DNA of 60,942 bases from Tuberibacillus calidus DSM 17572 (GTDB taxonomy: Bacteria > Bacillota > Bacilli > Bacillales > Sporolactobacillaceae): contig NZ_KE387197.1 of the NCBI RefSeq assembly GCF_000430685.1, positions 701 to 61,642 on the forward strand, written 5' to 3'. Shown here piece by piece: positions 54,133-60,942 of the stretch. Within the stretch, counting starts at the first letter, position 1; every line of letters begins with the position of its first letter. A model generated the notes under the pieces. That model made no database searches, had not been told where the DNA came from, and saw only the letters and a list, made by a program, of their open reading frames with translations. The position numbers and the translations under genes are program-made.

Positions 54133-54849
54133 GTGGGACGGAAATGGAATAACATTAAGGAAAAAAAGGCGGCCAAAGATGCCAATACAAGCCGCATCTA
54201 TGCAAAATTCGGCCGTTTAATTTATGTGGCAGCGAAAAAAGGTGAGCCAGATCCTGAGGCCAACCCTTATTTAAAAAGCGTCCTTGAGCGCGCGAAAACC
54301 TATAGTGTTCCTAAAGCGATCATTGACCGGGCCCTTGATAAAGCAAAAGGCAATACCGATGAGCATTACGACGAACTCCGTTACGAAGGTTTTGGGCCAA
54401 GCGGTTCCGCCATCATTGTCGATGCTCTGACGAATAACGTGAACCGTACCGCCGCTGATGTTCGCGCGGCTTTTAATAAAAATGGCGGTAACATGGGTGT
54501 GAATGGGTCGGTTTCGTATATGTTTGATGAAACGGCTGTCATTGGGGTTGAAGGCAAAACAGCCGATGAAGTATTGGAAATCTTGATGGAAGCCGATGTC
54601 GACGCTCGCGATATTTTGGAAGAAGACGATGCAGTGATCGTCTATGCAGAACCGAGTGCTTTTCATGCTGTCAAAGAAGCTTTTAAAAAGGCGGGGATTG
54701 ATGAGTTTACGGTTGCTGAGATCACCATGCTGCCACAAACGGAAGTCACGCTCCCGGAAGATGCCAAAGCGAAATTTGAAAAATTAATTGACACATTGGA
54801 GGACTTGGAAGACGTCCAACAAGTTTACCATAATGTTGATTTATCCTAA
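54133..54849 (+). CDS. yebC: YebC/TACO1-family protein (YeeI-like)
   Basis: A 238-residue YebC-family protein. [20 protein letters not shown] at the start, [20 protein letters not shown] and [15 protein letters not shown] near the end match B. subtilis YeeI very closely. Members act in transcription control and, in more recent work, in translation of difficult peptides. I chose GTG 54133 because family proteins begin with this MGRKWNN; GTG 54118 would add five residues. It stands alone between two terminators. Confidence 0.92.
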   Translation: MGRKWNNIKEKKAAKDANTSRIYAKFGRLIYVAAKKGEPDPEANPYLKSVLERAKTYSVPKAIIDRALDKAKGNTDEHYDELRYEGFGPSGSAIIVDALTNNVNRTAADVRAAFNKNGGNMGVNGSVSYMFDETAVIGVEGKTADEVLEILMEADVDARDILEEDDAVIVYAEPSAFHAVKEAFKKAGIDEFTVAEITMLPQTEVTLPEDAKAKFEKLIDTLEDLEDVQQVYHNVDLS

Positions 54850-54876
54850 AGAGGCGGAAAACCGCTTCTTTTTTTA
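54849..54876 (+). terminator. Intrinsic terminator after the yebC-family gene
   Basis: AAGAGGCGG/CCGCTTCTT, 9 bp with one G-U, AAAA loop, followed by T7. Confidence 0.88.
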
Positions 54877-55063
54877 TGTCTTTTTATAAAAAGACGTCTA
54901 ACGTATTACGCCTGATCTTCTGCCACACTTCCATGATTCGTTCATATCGAACTTCTTCCGATGGCAAGCACTTTTGTTGAACCCTTGTCCCACCTATGGC
55001 AAAAGCTGTTAGCATGGTCTCCTTCTGAATGCAAAATCTAATAAGGAAAGGAGGCCATTTAAA

Positions 55064-55501
55064 TTGGGCATTGTCATGAGTTTCCTCGAAAAGCAACGCG
55101 ATAAACAGCTTGACTTTGAACGAAAGACGTTGCGTGAACTGTCGATTCCGCAAATCGAAAAAACGATTGATGAATATTTTGCGCCTTTTTTTCAGGCGAT
55201 GGATCCTTATAAAAGAACGATTTCCGATATGTGCATGGATTATGCGATCGAGGCTTGTTTGCTCGGGGCATCTTACGGACGGTTTGGGTATTACGGCGAA
55301 TCAGCTGAAAGTGCGTTTTTGCGAAGCGAATCGCGGGTGAAAGAACTCATAACGGACTTATTTGATTTTTGGCTGTTTTGGTATGAAGCCCAAGATTTGC
55401 GGTTTGAATCACTCTATAAGGCATGTGAAGGGTTTATGTATTACTGGTGGAAAGAAGGCTTTGAAAAGGCCGTTCGCCGGTATCGGTTACGCCTGCAATA
55501 G
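55064..55501 (+). CDS. ybaK: DUF2521 family protein YbaK
   Basis: A 145-residue protein similar to B. subtilis YbaK of unknown function. Recognisable blocks are KTLRELSIPQIEKTI, CMDYAIEACLLGASYGRFGYYGES and FMYYWWKEGF. No membrane segment or catalytic motif is seen. TTG 55064 follows GGAGG by 9 nt; ATG 55076 is the alternative. It precedes cwlD as in B. subtilis. Confidence 0.85.
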   Translation: MGIVMSFLEKQRDKQLDFERKTLRELSIPQIEKTIDEYFAPFFQAMDPYKRTISDMCMDYAIEACLLGASYGRFGYYGESAESAFLRSESRVKELITDLFDFWLFWYEAQDLRFESLYKACEGFMYYWWKEGFEKAVRRYRLRLQ

Positions 55502-55602
55502 ACTCATCCAACCTCGTTAAAAAGTTTACCGCTTGTTCACATAACCAAAGCCCTTGTCCCATATACATTTTTATAGAGAAATAAAGGGCGGAGGAGAAAA
55601 AC

Positions 55603-56316
55603 GTGCGGAACAACTATAAGAAAATCATCATTATCATCGGTGTATTACTTCTCATTATTATTTTGAATTATGAAATCATCACGAGAAATTCTTGGTCCAA
55701 TTGGCATTTACCCCTTGCAGGTAAAATTATCGTGTTGGACGCCGGCCATGGCGGTCCAGATGGCGGGGCCGAGGGCGGCGAGCTTACGGAAAAAGAAGTC
55801 AGTTTGAAGATCACACAAATGCTGCGAGATTACCTACAGGAGGCCGGCGCCTTAGTTGTGATGACGCGAGATGAAGACAAAGACCTCGCCGATGAAGACA
55901 CGAAAGGATTAAGCCGGAGAAAAACGCAAGATTTAAAACGAAGAGCCAAGTTGGTGGAGACATCCGAAGCCGATCTTTTTATCAGCATTCATCTCAATGC
56001 GATTCCCTCGGCACGATGGAGGGGGGCACAAACCTTTTATTATCCAAAATCGGAAAAGAACAAACAGCTGGCAGCGTTTATCCAAGATTCGCTGAGGGAG
56101 CAGCTTGAAAATACGGATCGGAAGGCCAAGTCGATTGGTCAAATATATTTGCTAAAAACGGTTAAAGTTCCAGCAGCCCTTGTTGAAGTCGGCTTTTTAT
56201 CGAATCATGAAGAACGGGCGCTTCTTAAAAGCGAAAAATACCAGAGAAAAGTGGCTGAAGCCATTTATCATGGCATTATGCGTTTTTATACGAAGGAAAA
56301 GCCGCCAAAATCTTAA
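55603..56316 (+). CDS. cwlD: Germination-specific N-acetylmuramoyl-L-alanine amidase CwlD
   Basis: A 237-residue Amidase_3 enzyme needed to make muramic-delta-lactam in spore cortex, acting together with a PdaA-type deacetylase. One N-terminal membrane anchor spans about 7-22. Zinc ligands are visible in LDAGHGGPDGG (His49), the Glu in TEKEV, and SIHLNA; the catalytic Glu lies in ALVEVGFLSN. GTG 55603 follows GGAGGAG. No clear sporulation promoter could be read. Confidence 0.95.
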   Translation: MRNNYKKIIIIIGVLLLIIILNYEIITRNSWSNWHLPLAGKIIVLDAGHGGPDGGAEGGELTEKEVSLKITQMLRDYLQEAGALVVMTRDEDKDLADEDTKGLSRRKTQDLKRRAKLVETSEADLFISIHLNAIPSARWRGAQTFYYPKSEKNKQLAAFIQDSLREQLENTDRKAKSIGQIYLLKTVKVPAALVEVGFLSNHEERALLKSEKYQRKVAEAIYHGIMRFYTKEKPPKS

Positions 56317-56320
56317 ATTT

Positions 56321-56351
56321 CCGCAAGTATCATGTACTTGCGGTTTTATTT
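56321..56351 (+). terminator. Intrinsic terminator after cwlD
   Basis: A perfect 9-bp stem CCGCAAGTA/TACTTGCGG, loop TCATG, followed by TTTTATTTT. Confidence 0.9.
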
Positions 56352-56488
56352 TGTAAAAAAAAGCATCTCTATTTTTGAGGGAACAGGCAGGCCCTCGTAT
56401 GAATGTTGTTAAGTGAGCGCGTTTTGCGGGGCAATTTTTTATACAATTTGTTATACTGATGATAATGGAGGAAAAGGAGGATAAAACC

Positions 56489-57535
56489 ATGTTAACGGAA
56501 AAAACCGTAAGAGACATTGTAAATACCGTCAAAGATCCCCATTTACATAAAAGTTTAGCGGAAACAAGTGGAATTAAGGAACTTAAGATTTCAGATACTT
56601 TCGTTAGCCTTAAAATTGCTTTGGCCAAAACTCAAACACCGGAGCAAATGAAGGTCCAACGAGAAATTGTGGCCAAACTGAAGGCAGCTGGAGCTCAATC
56701 TGTCGGCTTGCGCTTTGTCCCCTTAGATGATGTGGAGCTAGAGAAGTTTGGCGGCATCCCTGAACCAGGTCCATCACTTCTTTCGAAAAAAAGCAAAACG
56801 ATCTTTATCGCTGTTGCCAGTGGGAAGGGCGGCGTCGGTAAATCGACCGTTTCCGTCAACTTGGCGATTGCTTTGACCCGGTTAGGGAAAAAAGTCGGGA
56901 TTTTGGATGCCGATATTTACGGATTCAGTGTTCCCGACATGATGGGTATTGAATCCCGGCCGCGGGTCGTTGATAAGCGCATTCTTCCTGTTGAACGGTT
57001 TGGCGTCAAAGTCATATCGATGGGCTTTTTTGTAGAAGACAATTCACCCGTTATATGGCGTGGGCCGATGCTCGGGAAAATGTTGAATAACTTCTTCAGC
57101 GAAGTGGATTGGGGCGAATTGGACTATCTCATCTTGGATCTACCTCCGGGCACCGGGGACATTGCCATGGATGTCCATTCCATGATTCCCCATTGTAAAG
57201 AAATTATTGTCACGACACCACATGCTACAGCGGCGTTTGTTGCTGCTCGGGCTGGGGCAATGGCTGTAAAAACCGACCACGAAATCCTTGGTGTCATTGA
57301 AAACATGTCGTATTTTGAAAGCAAGGTAACGGGTGAAAAAGAATATGTCTTCGGTAAAGGTGGCGGTGAAAAACTGAGTGAGGTGCTTGGGACGGAGTTG
57401 CTTGGGCAAATCCCGCTCGGACAACCCGATGAAAACCCGAATGAGTTTGCCCCCTCTGTTTATGCTGGAGATCATCCAATCGGCAAGATTTATTTGAACA
57501 TCGCTGCAAAAATCGTAGACAAGCTGGAACAATAA
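56489..57535 (+). CDS. salA: Mrp/NBP35-family ATPase SalA
   Basis: A 348-residue P-loop ATPase: an N-terminal DUF59-like domain (about 1-85), then GKGGVGKST at 112-120 and LDLPPGTGDIA. It lacks the C-terminal CxxC pair that carries the Fe-S cluster in ApbC, in line with SalA of B. subtilis, which acts as a transcription repressor of scoC. I chose ATG 56489 after AAGGAGG. TATACT at 56452-56457 is a possible -10. Confidence 0.93.
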   Translation: MLTEKTVRDIVNTVKDPHLHKSLAETSGIKELKISDTFVSLKIALAKTQTPEQMKVQREIVAKLKAAGAQSVGLRFVPLDDVELEKFGGIPEPGPSLLSKKSKTIFIAVASGKGGVGKSTVSVNLAIALTRLGKKVGILDADIYGFSVPDMMGIESRPRVVDKRILPVERFGVKVISMGFFVEDNSPVIWRGPMLGKMLNNFFSEVDWGELDYLILDLPPGTGDIAMDVHSMIPHCKEIIVTTPHATAAFVAARAGAMAVKTDHEILGVIENMSYFESKVTGEKEYVFGKGGGEKLSEVLGTELLGQIPLGQPDENPNEFAPSVYAGDHPIGKIYLNIAAKIVDKLEQ

Positions 57536-57647
57536 TTAACATGGCGCATGGAGAAGTTTTCCTTATAAGAAGGCAGATGGCGAATCATTAGAGATGCAAG
57601 CTTGCTTTTTCCAAAGGAACACGTCTCGCATTGCCTATTTTAATAGG

Positions 57648-57695
57648 AAAACCCGCGATGTAAATGAATTTCGCGGCACATTGCGGCGGGTTTTT
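57648..57695 (+). terminator. Intrinsic terminator after salA
   Basis: AACCCGC (57650-57656) pairs with GCGGGTT (57686-57692), with inner ATGT/ACAT pairing, and is followed by T5. Confidence 0.75.
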
Positions 57696-57741
57696 CGTTA
57701 ATTCCATGCCTTAAAGTAATCGATGTGTATGACCCACAATC

Positions 57742-57795
57742 AAAAAAAGCTGACTCATATCTTTTTTCACATCGGAAAGAGCTGAGTCAGCTTTT
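57742..57795 (-). terminator. Terminator of gerD (probably bidirectional)
   Basis: A 13-bp stem AAAAGCTGACTCA/TGAGTCAGCTTTT has a 25-nt loop. Read on the minus strand it follows the gerD stop and ends in seven T; on the plus strand it can back up the salA terminator. Confidence 0.85.
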
Positions 57796-57809
57796 ACCAT
57801 ATTTAAGAC

Positions 57810-58412
57810 TCAGGTTTGGCTACCCTGTTGTTGGGAATGGTCGCCTTTCTCTGTTGATTTTTTCATTTGTTCACTAACGGCCTTCGTGATCGCTTCAGTT
57901 AGCTTCGCAGAAAATACCGGACTTTCAACAGCTTCCAGTATGCTTTTTTGGATTTGTTCGCGGAACGGTTTCGTTTGCAACAACTCCAGGTATTCTTGTT
58001 CCATATTTGGCGCTTTAAATACTTGCATGAGCAAGCTTTGGTACTGTGGGTCTTTCATTAACTGTTTTAATAATTGCTCGTTATTTTTTTGCATGGCGAC
58101 GGCTACCGTTTTAGCAAAGTGAGGGTCTTGGAACATCGCCGTCCAAAATTTTTTCCCTTGTTCGGATGTTAACGTTTCGGTTATCGTCTTTTTAACAAAA
58201 TCTTGATCAAGTAAAAGTTGTTTTTTAACCTGATCGTCATTGAATAAATCCTGTATCGCTTTTTTTCCGTCATCGCTTTTTATTATGTCAATGACCATTT
58301 TTTTCGTTTCTTGGTAATCAGGACTTGCACTTGGCGTCGATTGGCCTGAACAACCAATTAATAATAACAAGCCAAAAACGATTATTGCCGTTTTTTGTAA
58401 AAGCGCTACCAA
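57810..58412 (-). CDS. gerD: Spore germination lipoprotein GerD
   Basis: A 200-residue lipoprotein of the inner spore membrane that gathers the Ger nutrient receptors into the germinosome. Signal peptide with lipobox LIGC (Cys21), then a helical body with DPHFAKTVAVAMQ and DPQYQSLLMQVF repeats typical of GerD, and a polar tail. I chose TTG 58412 because AAAAGGAGGG (58421-58430 complement) sits 8 nt upstream and the signal peptide then starts correctly. Confidence 0.94.
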   Translation of the reverse strand: MVALLQKTAIIVFGLLLLIGCSGQSTPSASPDYQETKKMVIDIIKSDDGKKAIQDLFNDDQVKKQLLLDQDFVKKTITETLTSEQGKKFWTAMFQDPHFAKTVAVAMQKNNEQLLKQLMKDPQYQSLLMQVFKAPNMEQEYLELLQTKPFREQIQKSILEAVESPVFSAKLTEAITKAVSEQMKKSTEKGDHSQQQGSQT

Positions 58413-58465
58413 AGGGATTTCCCTCCTTTTCATTTCGGATCGGATTGCTCGCAACTTTCTCCTAT

Positions 58466-58495
58466 TAAGGTGTGTCGTTGCGATAAATTTATTCA
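58466..58495 (-). promoter_or_regulatory. Candidate sigma-G promoter of gerD
   Basis: On the minus strand TGAATA (58495-58490) is followed after 17 nt by CACCTTA (58472-58466). The -35 fits the sigma-G consensus TGHATA; the -10 fits CATANTA only partly. gerD is sigma-G controlled in B. subtilis. Confidence 0.35.
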
Positions 58496-58572
58496 ATGAA
58501 TAGGGAAACGGTGGTTTTTTTGAAGAGGTGTTGGTAAAATCTTGAGTGGATAAGTATTTGGGGGATGAATCG

Positions 58573-59166
58573 GTGAATATACAAAAGTGGGTTTCGCTTT
58601 TTTTGAAAACTTTAGTGTTAGGGATTGTGATCTATTTTATTGTCGGTTGTTTGGCACAATGGCGGGATCTTTCCCATTATTTATCGACCGGAGATCCAAA
58701 AGGCATTGCCTTTACACTCATTAATTTTATCATTTTCGGCGGCCTTTTTAGCGTTTTAAGCCAGATGGGATTTTTTGCATACTTAACGCTACACAGAATC
58801 GCCCTCGGTGTTTTTCGCACTTATTGGCCGATGATACAATGGGTTTTGATTTTGTTGACCTTTTTTGATTTAATTTATTTCCGTTATATTAGCTCAAAAA
58901 CGCCCTCATCCTTGTTATCTTATTTTCTTTTACCTGTTGTGTTAGCGGTTATCTCTTATTATGTGGCATGGCGCAAACAACGGGAAACCAATCGGACGGC
59001 CTTCGTTCCGACATTGTTTTTCATGTTCGTCATTACAAGCCTTGAATGGTTAGTCGGCCTTTTACATAATGAAGATTTTCGCCTCATCTGGGAAATCGGA
59101 CTCACTTTAATTGGCTGTAATGCCTACCAAGTGCTAAAGTTGCATCGTCTAATAAGAAAGGACTAG
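58573..59166 (+). CDS. kbaA: KinB-signalling pathway activation protein KbaA
   Basis: A 197-residue membrane protein with about six spans, similar to B. subtilis KbaA (198 residues), which is needed for KinB kinase activity at the onset of sporulation. WVSLFLKTLVLGIVIYF is the N-terminal span. I chose GTG 58573 because GGGGGAT is 7 nt upstream and the length fits; GTG 58546 would add nine residues. Divergent from gerD. Confidence 0.92.
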   Translation: MNIQKWVSLFLKTLVLGIVIYFIVGCLAQWRDLSHYLSTGDPKGIAFTLINFIIFGGLFSVLSQMGFFAYLTLHRIALGVFRTYWPMIQWVLILLTFFDLIYFRYISSKTPSSLLSYFLLPVVLAVISYYVAWRKQRETNRTAFVPTLFFMFVITSLEWLVGLLHNEDFRLIWEIGLTLIGCNAYQVLKLHRLIRKD

Positions 59167-59185
59167 TCACCGGACTAGCCCTTTT
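59156..59185 (+). terminator. Intrinsic terminator after kbaA
   Basis: GGACTAGTC pairs with GACTAGCCC with one mismatch, followed by TTTT; the stop codon lies in the stem. It may also work for pdaB on the minus strand. Confidence 0.65.
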
Positions 59186-59217
59186 ATTATTACCCATGAA
59201 TAAAACCGCAAGTTTCT

Positions 59218-59976
59218 TTATTGTACGATTTTGTTTTTGCTTTCTGCATTGTTAACTAAATCGGATATCGTAACGAATGAATAGCCTTTATTTTTAATCG
59301 TACGGATGATTTCAGGTAACGCCAAAACGGTATCGCCAGCAGAATCTGAAGCATGAAGGCGGATGATAGCCCCTTTATCGATATGAGACACAACATCTTT
59401 GATGATTTGTTTTTTTCCGGGTTTTTGATCGTCATGTGGATCGATGCTCCATAAAACCACTTGCATATTTGCACGGCTTGCCGTTTCGATGATTTGTTGG
59501 TTTACTTCCCCTTCTGGTGGTCGTAAAAATTTGACATGGTCAACCCCGGCTTTTTTTATAAAAAGATTAGCCTGGCCAATATCTTTTCGAATCTCGGCCG
59601 GCTCCATCGCGGTATAAGCGCGGACTTTCATGCCATATGACTCGATTTCAAAACGAGCCTCTTTCATTTCGTTGATTAAATCCGGATGAACATTGGCCCA
59701 CTCACCTGTAACAAAAAAAGTCGCTTTTATCCCTTCTGATTTTAATATGTTGATGATTTGTTTAATGCGTGTATCTCCCCACGCAAGATCAAAAGTGAGC
59801 GCCGCCTGTTTTTGATTTGTGTTTACTTTTGATAATGCGCGCGGCCCCTCAGAAGTGTTAAACACAGCCATCTCTTCATTTTGAACGTAAGCAATCAGTG
59901 CCGCAAAAAATGAAGCTAAAATAATCAAGGTGATATTCTTTATTTTCCGCCCATTCCATACCCACATAAAATGCAA
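59218..59976 (-). CDS. pdaB: Polysaccharide deacetylase family sporulation protein PdaB
   Basis: A 252-residue NodB-fold protein with an N-terminal membrane anchor (about 13-31), related to PdaB, which is needed to keep spores viable late in sporulation. Motif 1 is TFDLAWGD (61-68), motif 3 RPPEG (152-156), motif 5 LHASD (207-211). The His-X3-His metal pair of active deacetylases is not seen (ESYGMKV in its place). TTG 59976 is 8 nt after AGGAGG; TTG 59982 is only 2 nt away. Confidence 0.93.
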   Translation of the reverse strand: MHFMWVWNGRKIKNITLIILASFFAALIAYVQNEEMAVFNTSEGPRALSKVNTNQKQAALTFDLAWGDTRIKQIINILKSEGIKATFFVTGEWANVHPDLINEMKEARFEIESYGMKVRAYTAMEPAEIRKDIGQANLFIKKAGVDHVKFLRPPEGEVNQQIIETASRANMQVVLWSIDPHDDQKPGKKQIIKDVVSHIDKGAIIRLHASDSAGDTVLALPEIIRTIKNKGYSFVTISDLVNNAESKNKIVQ

Positions 59977-60115
59977 GGCCAAGACCTCCTAAAAGACGGT
60001 TTGTACCATTTTATTTTTTATTGGGACGAGATATGCCTTTCTCGTTTTCTAAAGGAATAAAAGGGCGAAAAGTGGTAATCATAACACCAAAACTCTAGTT
60101 TTTGGGGGGCTAAAT

Positions 60116-60322
60116 GTGATTGGAGCGTTGTTTGAAGACCATGAAGTGCGCGAACTCGAATATCTATTAAAGAAGGAGATGGAAGCGTTAAGTTGTGAAT
60201 TACAAGAACCCGATTTGAATCACTTAGTCAAACGCGCCATGGAAGAAAGATATCGATTACTTTTTAACATATATAAACGGTTTGTACCCAAACAAGAATG
60301 CCTGAAATATATGAGGCAGTAA
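60116..60322 (+). CDS. Small hypothetical protein
   Basis: A 68-residue, charged, helix-rich protein with no membrane segment or known motif: it starts MIGALFEDHEVRELEYLLKK and contains VKRAMEERYRLLF. GGGGGG precedes GTG 60116 by about 7 nt. I recall similar short proteins near pdaB in other Bacillales, but that is not verified. Divergent from pdaB, upstream of the rRNA promoters. Confidence 0.65.
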   Translation: MIGALFEDHEVRELEYLLKKEMEALSCELQEPDLNHLVKRAMEERYRLLFNIYKRFVPKQECLKYMRQ

Positions 60323-60358
60323 TGACCGTTGTTTCTACAAATTGTTTAGATTAAAATG

Positions 60359-60387
60359 TTGACGACATTAAAAAAGCCTGGTATTAT
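60359..60387 (+). promoter_or_regulatory. rRNA operon promoter P1
   Basis: TTGACG (60359-60364), 17-nt spacer, TATTAT (60382-60387). Tandem P1/P2 promoters are typical of Bacillus rrn operons. Confidence 0.8.
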
Positions 60388-60447
60388 ATTTATCGTCGCT
60401 GTTATGAAGAACAAAAAGTGGCGACGTGCGGCGAACTCAAGAAGCTA

Positions 60448-60476
60448 TTGACACCTTGTTGTTAATATGCTATGAT
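60448..60476 (+). promoter_or_regulatory. rRNA operon promoter P2
   Basis: TTGACA (60448-60453), 17-nt spacer, TATGAT (60471-60476), 89 nt after P1. Confidence 0.88.
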
Positions 60477-60530
60477 ATATGAGTCGCTAAGATATGAAGT
60501 CTTTCGACATTGCGTCGAAACAGATCTTCA

Positions 60531-60742
60531 TCGCTCTTTGCTCAAAACATCTATAAAAAGGATGTTTCAAGTCATAGCGATTTCACGATGTATCGTTCCT
60601 TGCTTAAAACATCTTTAAATAAAAGGATGTTTCTCGCAAGTCGTAGCGATCTCAAGATGTATTGCTCCTTGCTTAAAACATCTTTCGATGTTTTGCGCAA
60701 ATCGAAGTTGAATCGAGATGCATCGCTCTTTGAAAACTGAAC
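60531..60742 (+). repeat. Tandem repeat of 61-69 bp in the rRNA leader
   Basis: Units at 60531-60592, 60593-60661 and 60662-60722, and a partial fourth at 60723-60742. Each begins with a boxA-like core (TCGCTCTTTGCT or close variants), followed by AAAACATC, a short loop and GATGTTT, which forms a hairpin, and ends near GATGTA/GATGCA. The fourth core TCGCTCTTTGAAAACTGAAC is the usual leader element of Bacillus rrn operons. Confidence 0.8.
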
Positions 60743-60862
60743 AAAAGCCAAGCGCAAACTGTATAAAGGGCAACCTTTTACAAGACGCCAAGGATTTAAA
60801 CAAACGTAAGACCTTTAAGCTGAATGTTCAGCTTCATGATATACGGTGTCCCGAGACACCGC

Positions 60863-60942
60863 TTTTACGGAGAGTTTGATCCTGGCTCAGGACGAACGCT
60901 GGCGGCGTGCCTAATACATGCAAGTCGAGCGCGTGAAATTCG
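60863..60942 (+). rRNA. 16S ribosomal RNA, 5' end (truncated by the window)
   Basis: AGAGTTTGATCCTGGCTCAG at 60871-60890 is the universal 5' segment, followed by GACGAACGCTGGCGGCG and CATGCAAGTCGAGCG, as in Bacilli. The mature 5' end is estimated about 8 nt before AGAGTTTG. Only about 80 nt are in the window. Confidence 0.97.

Noticed and set aside
60531-60742. The rRNA-leader repeats as a CRISPR array
   Set aside because: There are no unique spacers of constant length, the units vary along their whole length, no cas genes are nearby, and the position is a transcribed rRNA leader.

Overview
This window is a core-genome segment from a low- to mid-GC, Gram-positive, endospore-forming member of the Bacillales. 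The gene order ctsR-mcsA-mcsB-clpC-radA ... sigH ... rpoBC ... S10/spc/alpha ribosomal clusters ... gerD-kbaA-pdaB follows the Bacillus subtilis origin-proximal region closely. The spore genes sigH, cwlD, gerD, kbaA and pdaB show that the lineage sporulates. The last 80 bases are the 5' end of a 16S rRNA of Bacilli type. A Sporolactobacillaceae-like relative is possible, but that is only an impression.

Layout. Bases 70-746 hold a tRNA cluster (Lys, Leu, Gly, Arg, Pro, Ala, then a second Gly behind a terminator), probably the tail of an upstream rRNA operon. An MgtC/SapB-family membrane protein follows (923-1624). The CtsR-controlled protein-quality operon (ctsR, mcsA, mcsB, clpC) and radA occupy 1.7-7.8 kb; disA, which follows radA in B. 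subtilis, is missing here. Next come yacL, the isoprenoid genes ispD-ispF, gltX, and a Cys T-box that controls cysE-cysS, followed by mrnC, rlmB, rae1 and sigH. From 16.9 kb the information-processing block begins: rpmG, secE, nusG, rplK, rplA, rplJ, rplL, ybxB, rpoB, rpoC, rplGB, rpsL, rpsG, fusA, tuf. The S10-spc-alpha super-cluster runs from 34.1 to 49.3 kb (rpsJ to rplQ, including secY, adk, map, a KOW protein and infA). The ECF transporter core ecfA1-ecfA2-ecfT, truA and rplM-rpsI follow. A YebC-family gene and ybaK lead into cwlD, salA, gerD (minus), kbaA, pdaB (minus) and a small hypothetical gene. The window ends in a two-promoter rRNA leader carrying an unusual tandem repeat, and the start of 16S rRNA.

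Regulation visible in the DNA: a three-heptad CtsR operator; a T-box with a UGC specifier; an L1-binding-like motif before rplK; an L10 leader with a terminator before rplJ; a probable L13 leader before rplM; a structured S10 leader; and many near-consensus SigA promoters and intrinsic terminators. Most genes have strong Shine-Dalgarno sequences, which settle the starts; TTG and GTG starts are frequent.

The genes themselves are almost all ordinary. The unusual signals are noncoding: (1) a 261-nt gap between rplK and rplA containing a repeated copy of the rplK tail and a run of hairpins; (2) a 261-nt structured insertion between rpmD and rplO inside the otherwise compact spc operon; (3) a 61-69 bp tandem repeat with boxA-like cores and AAACATC/GATGTTT hairpins in the rRNA leader; (4) inverted repeats placed over or around the rplGB and S10 promoters. 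I saw no mobile element, CRISPR array or defence system.
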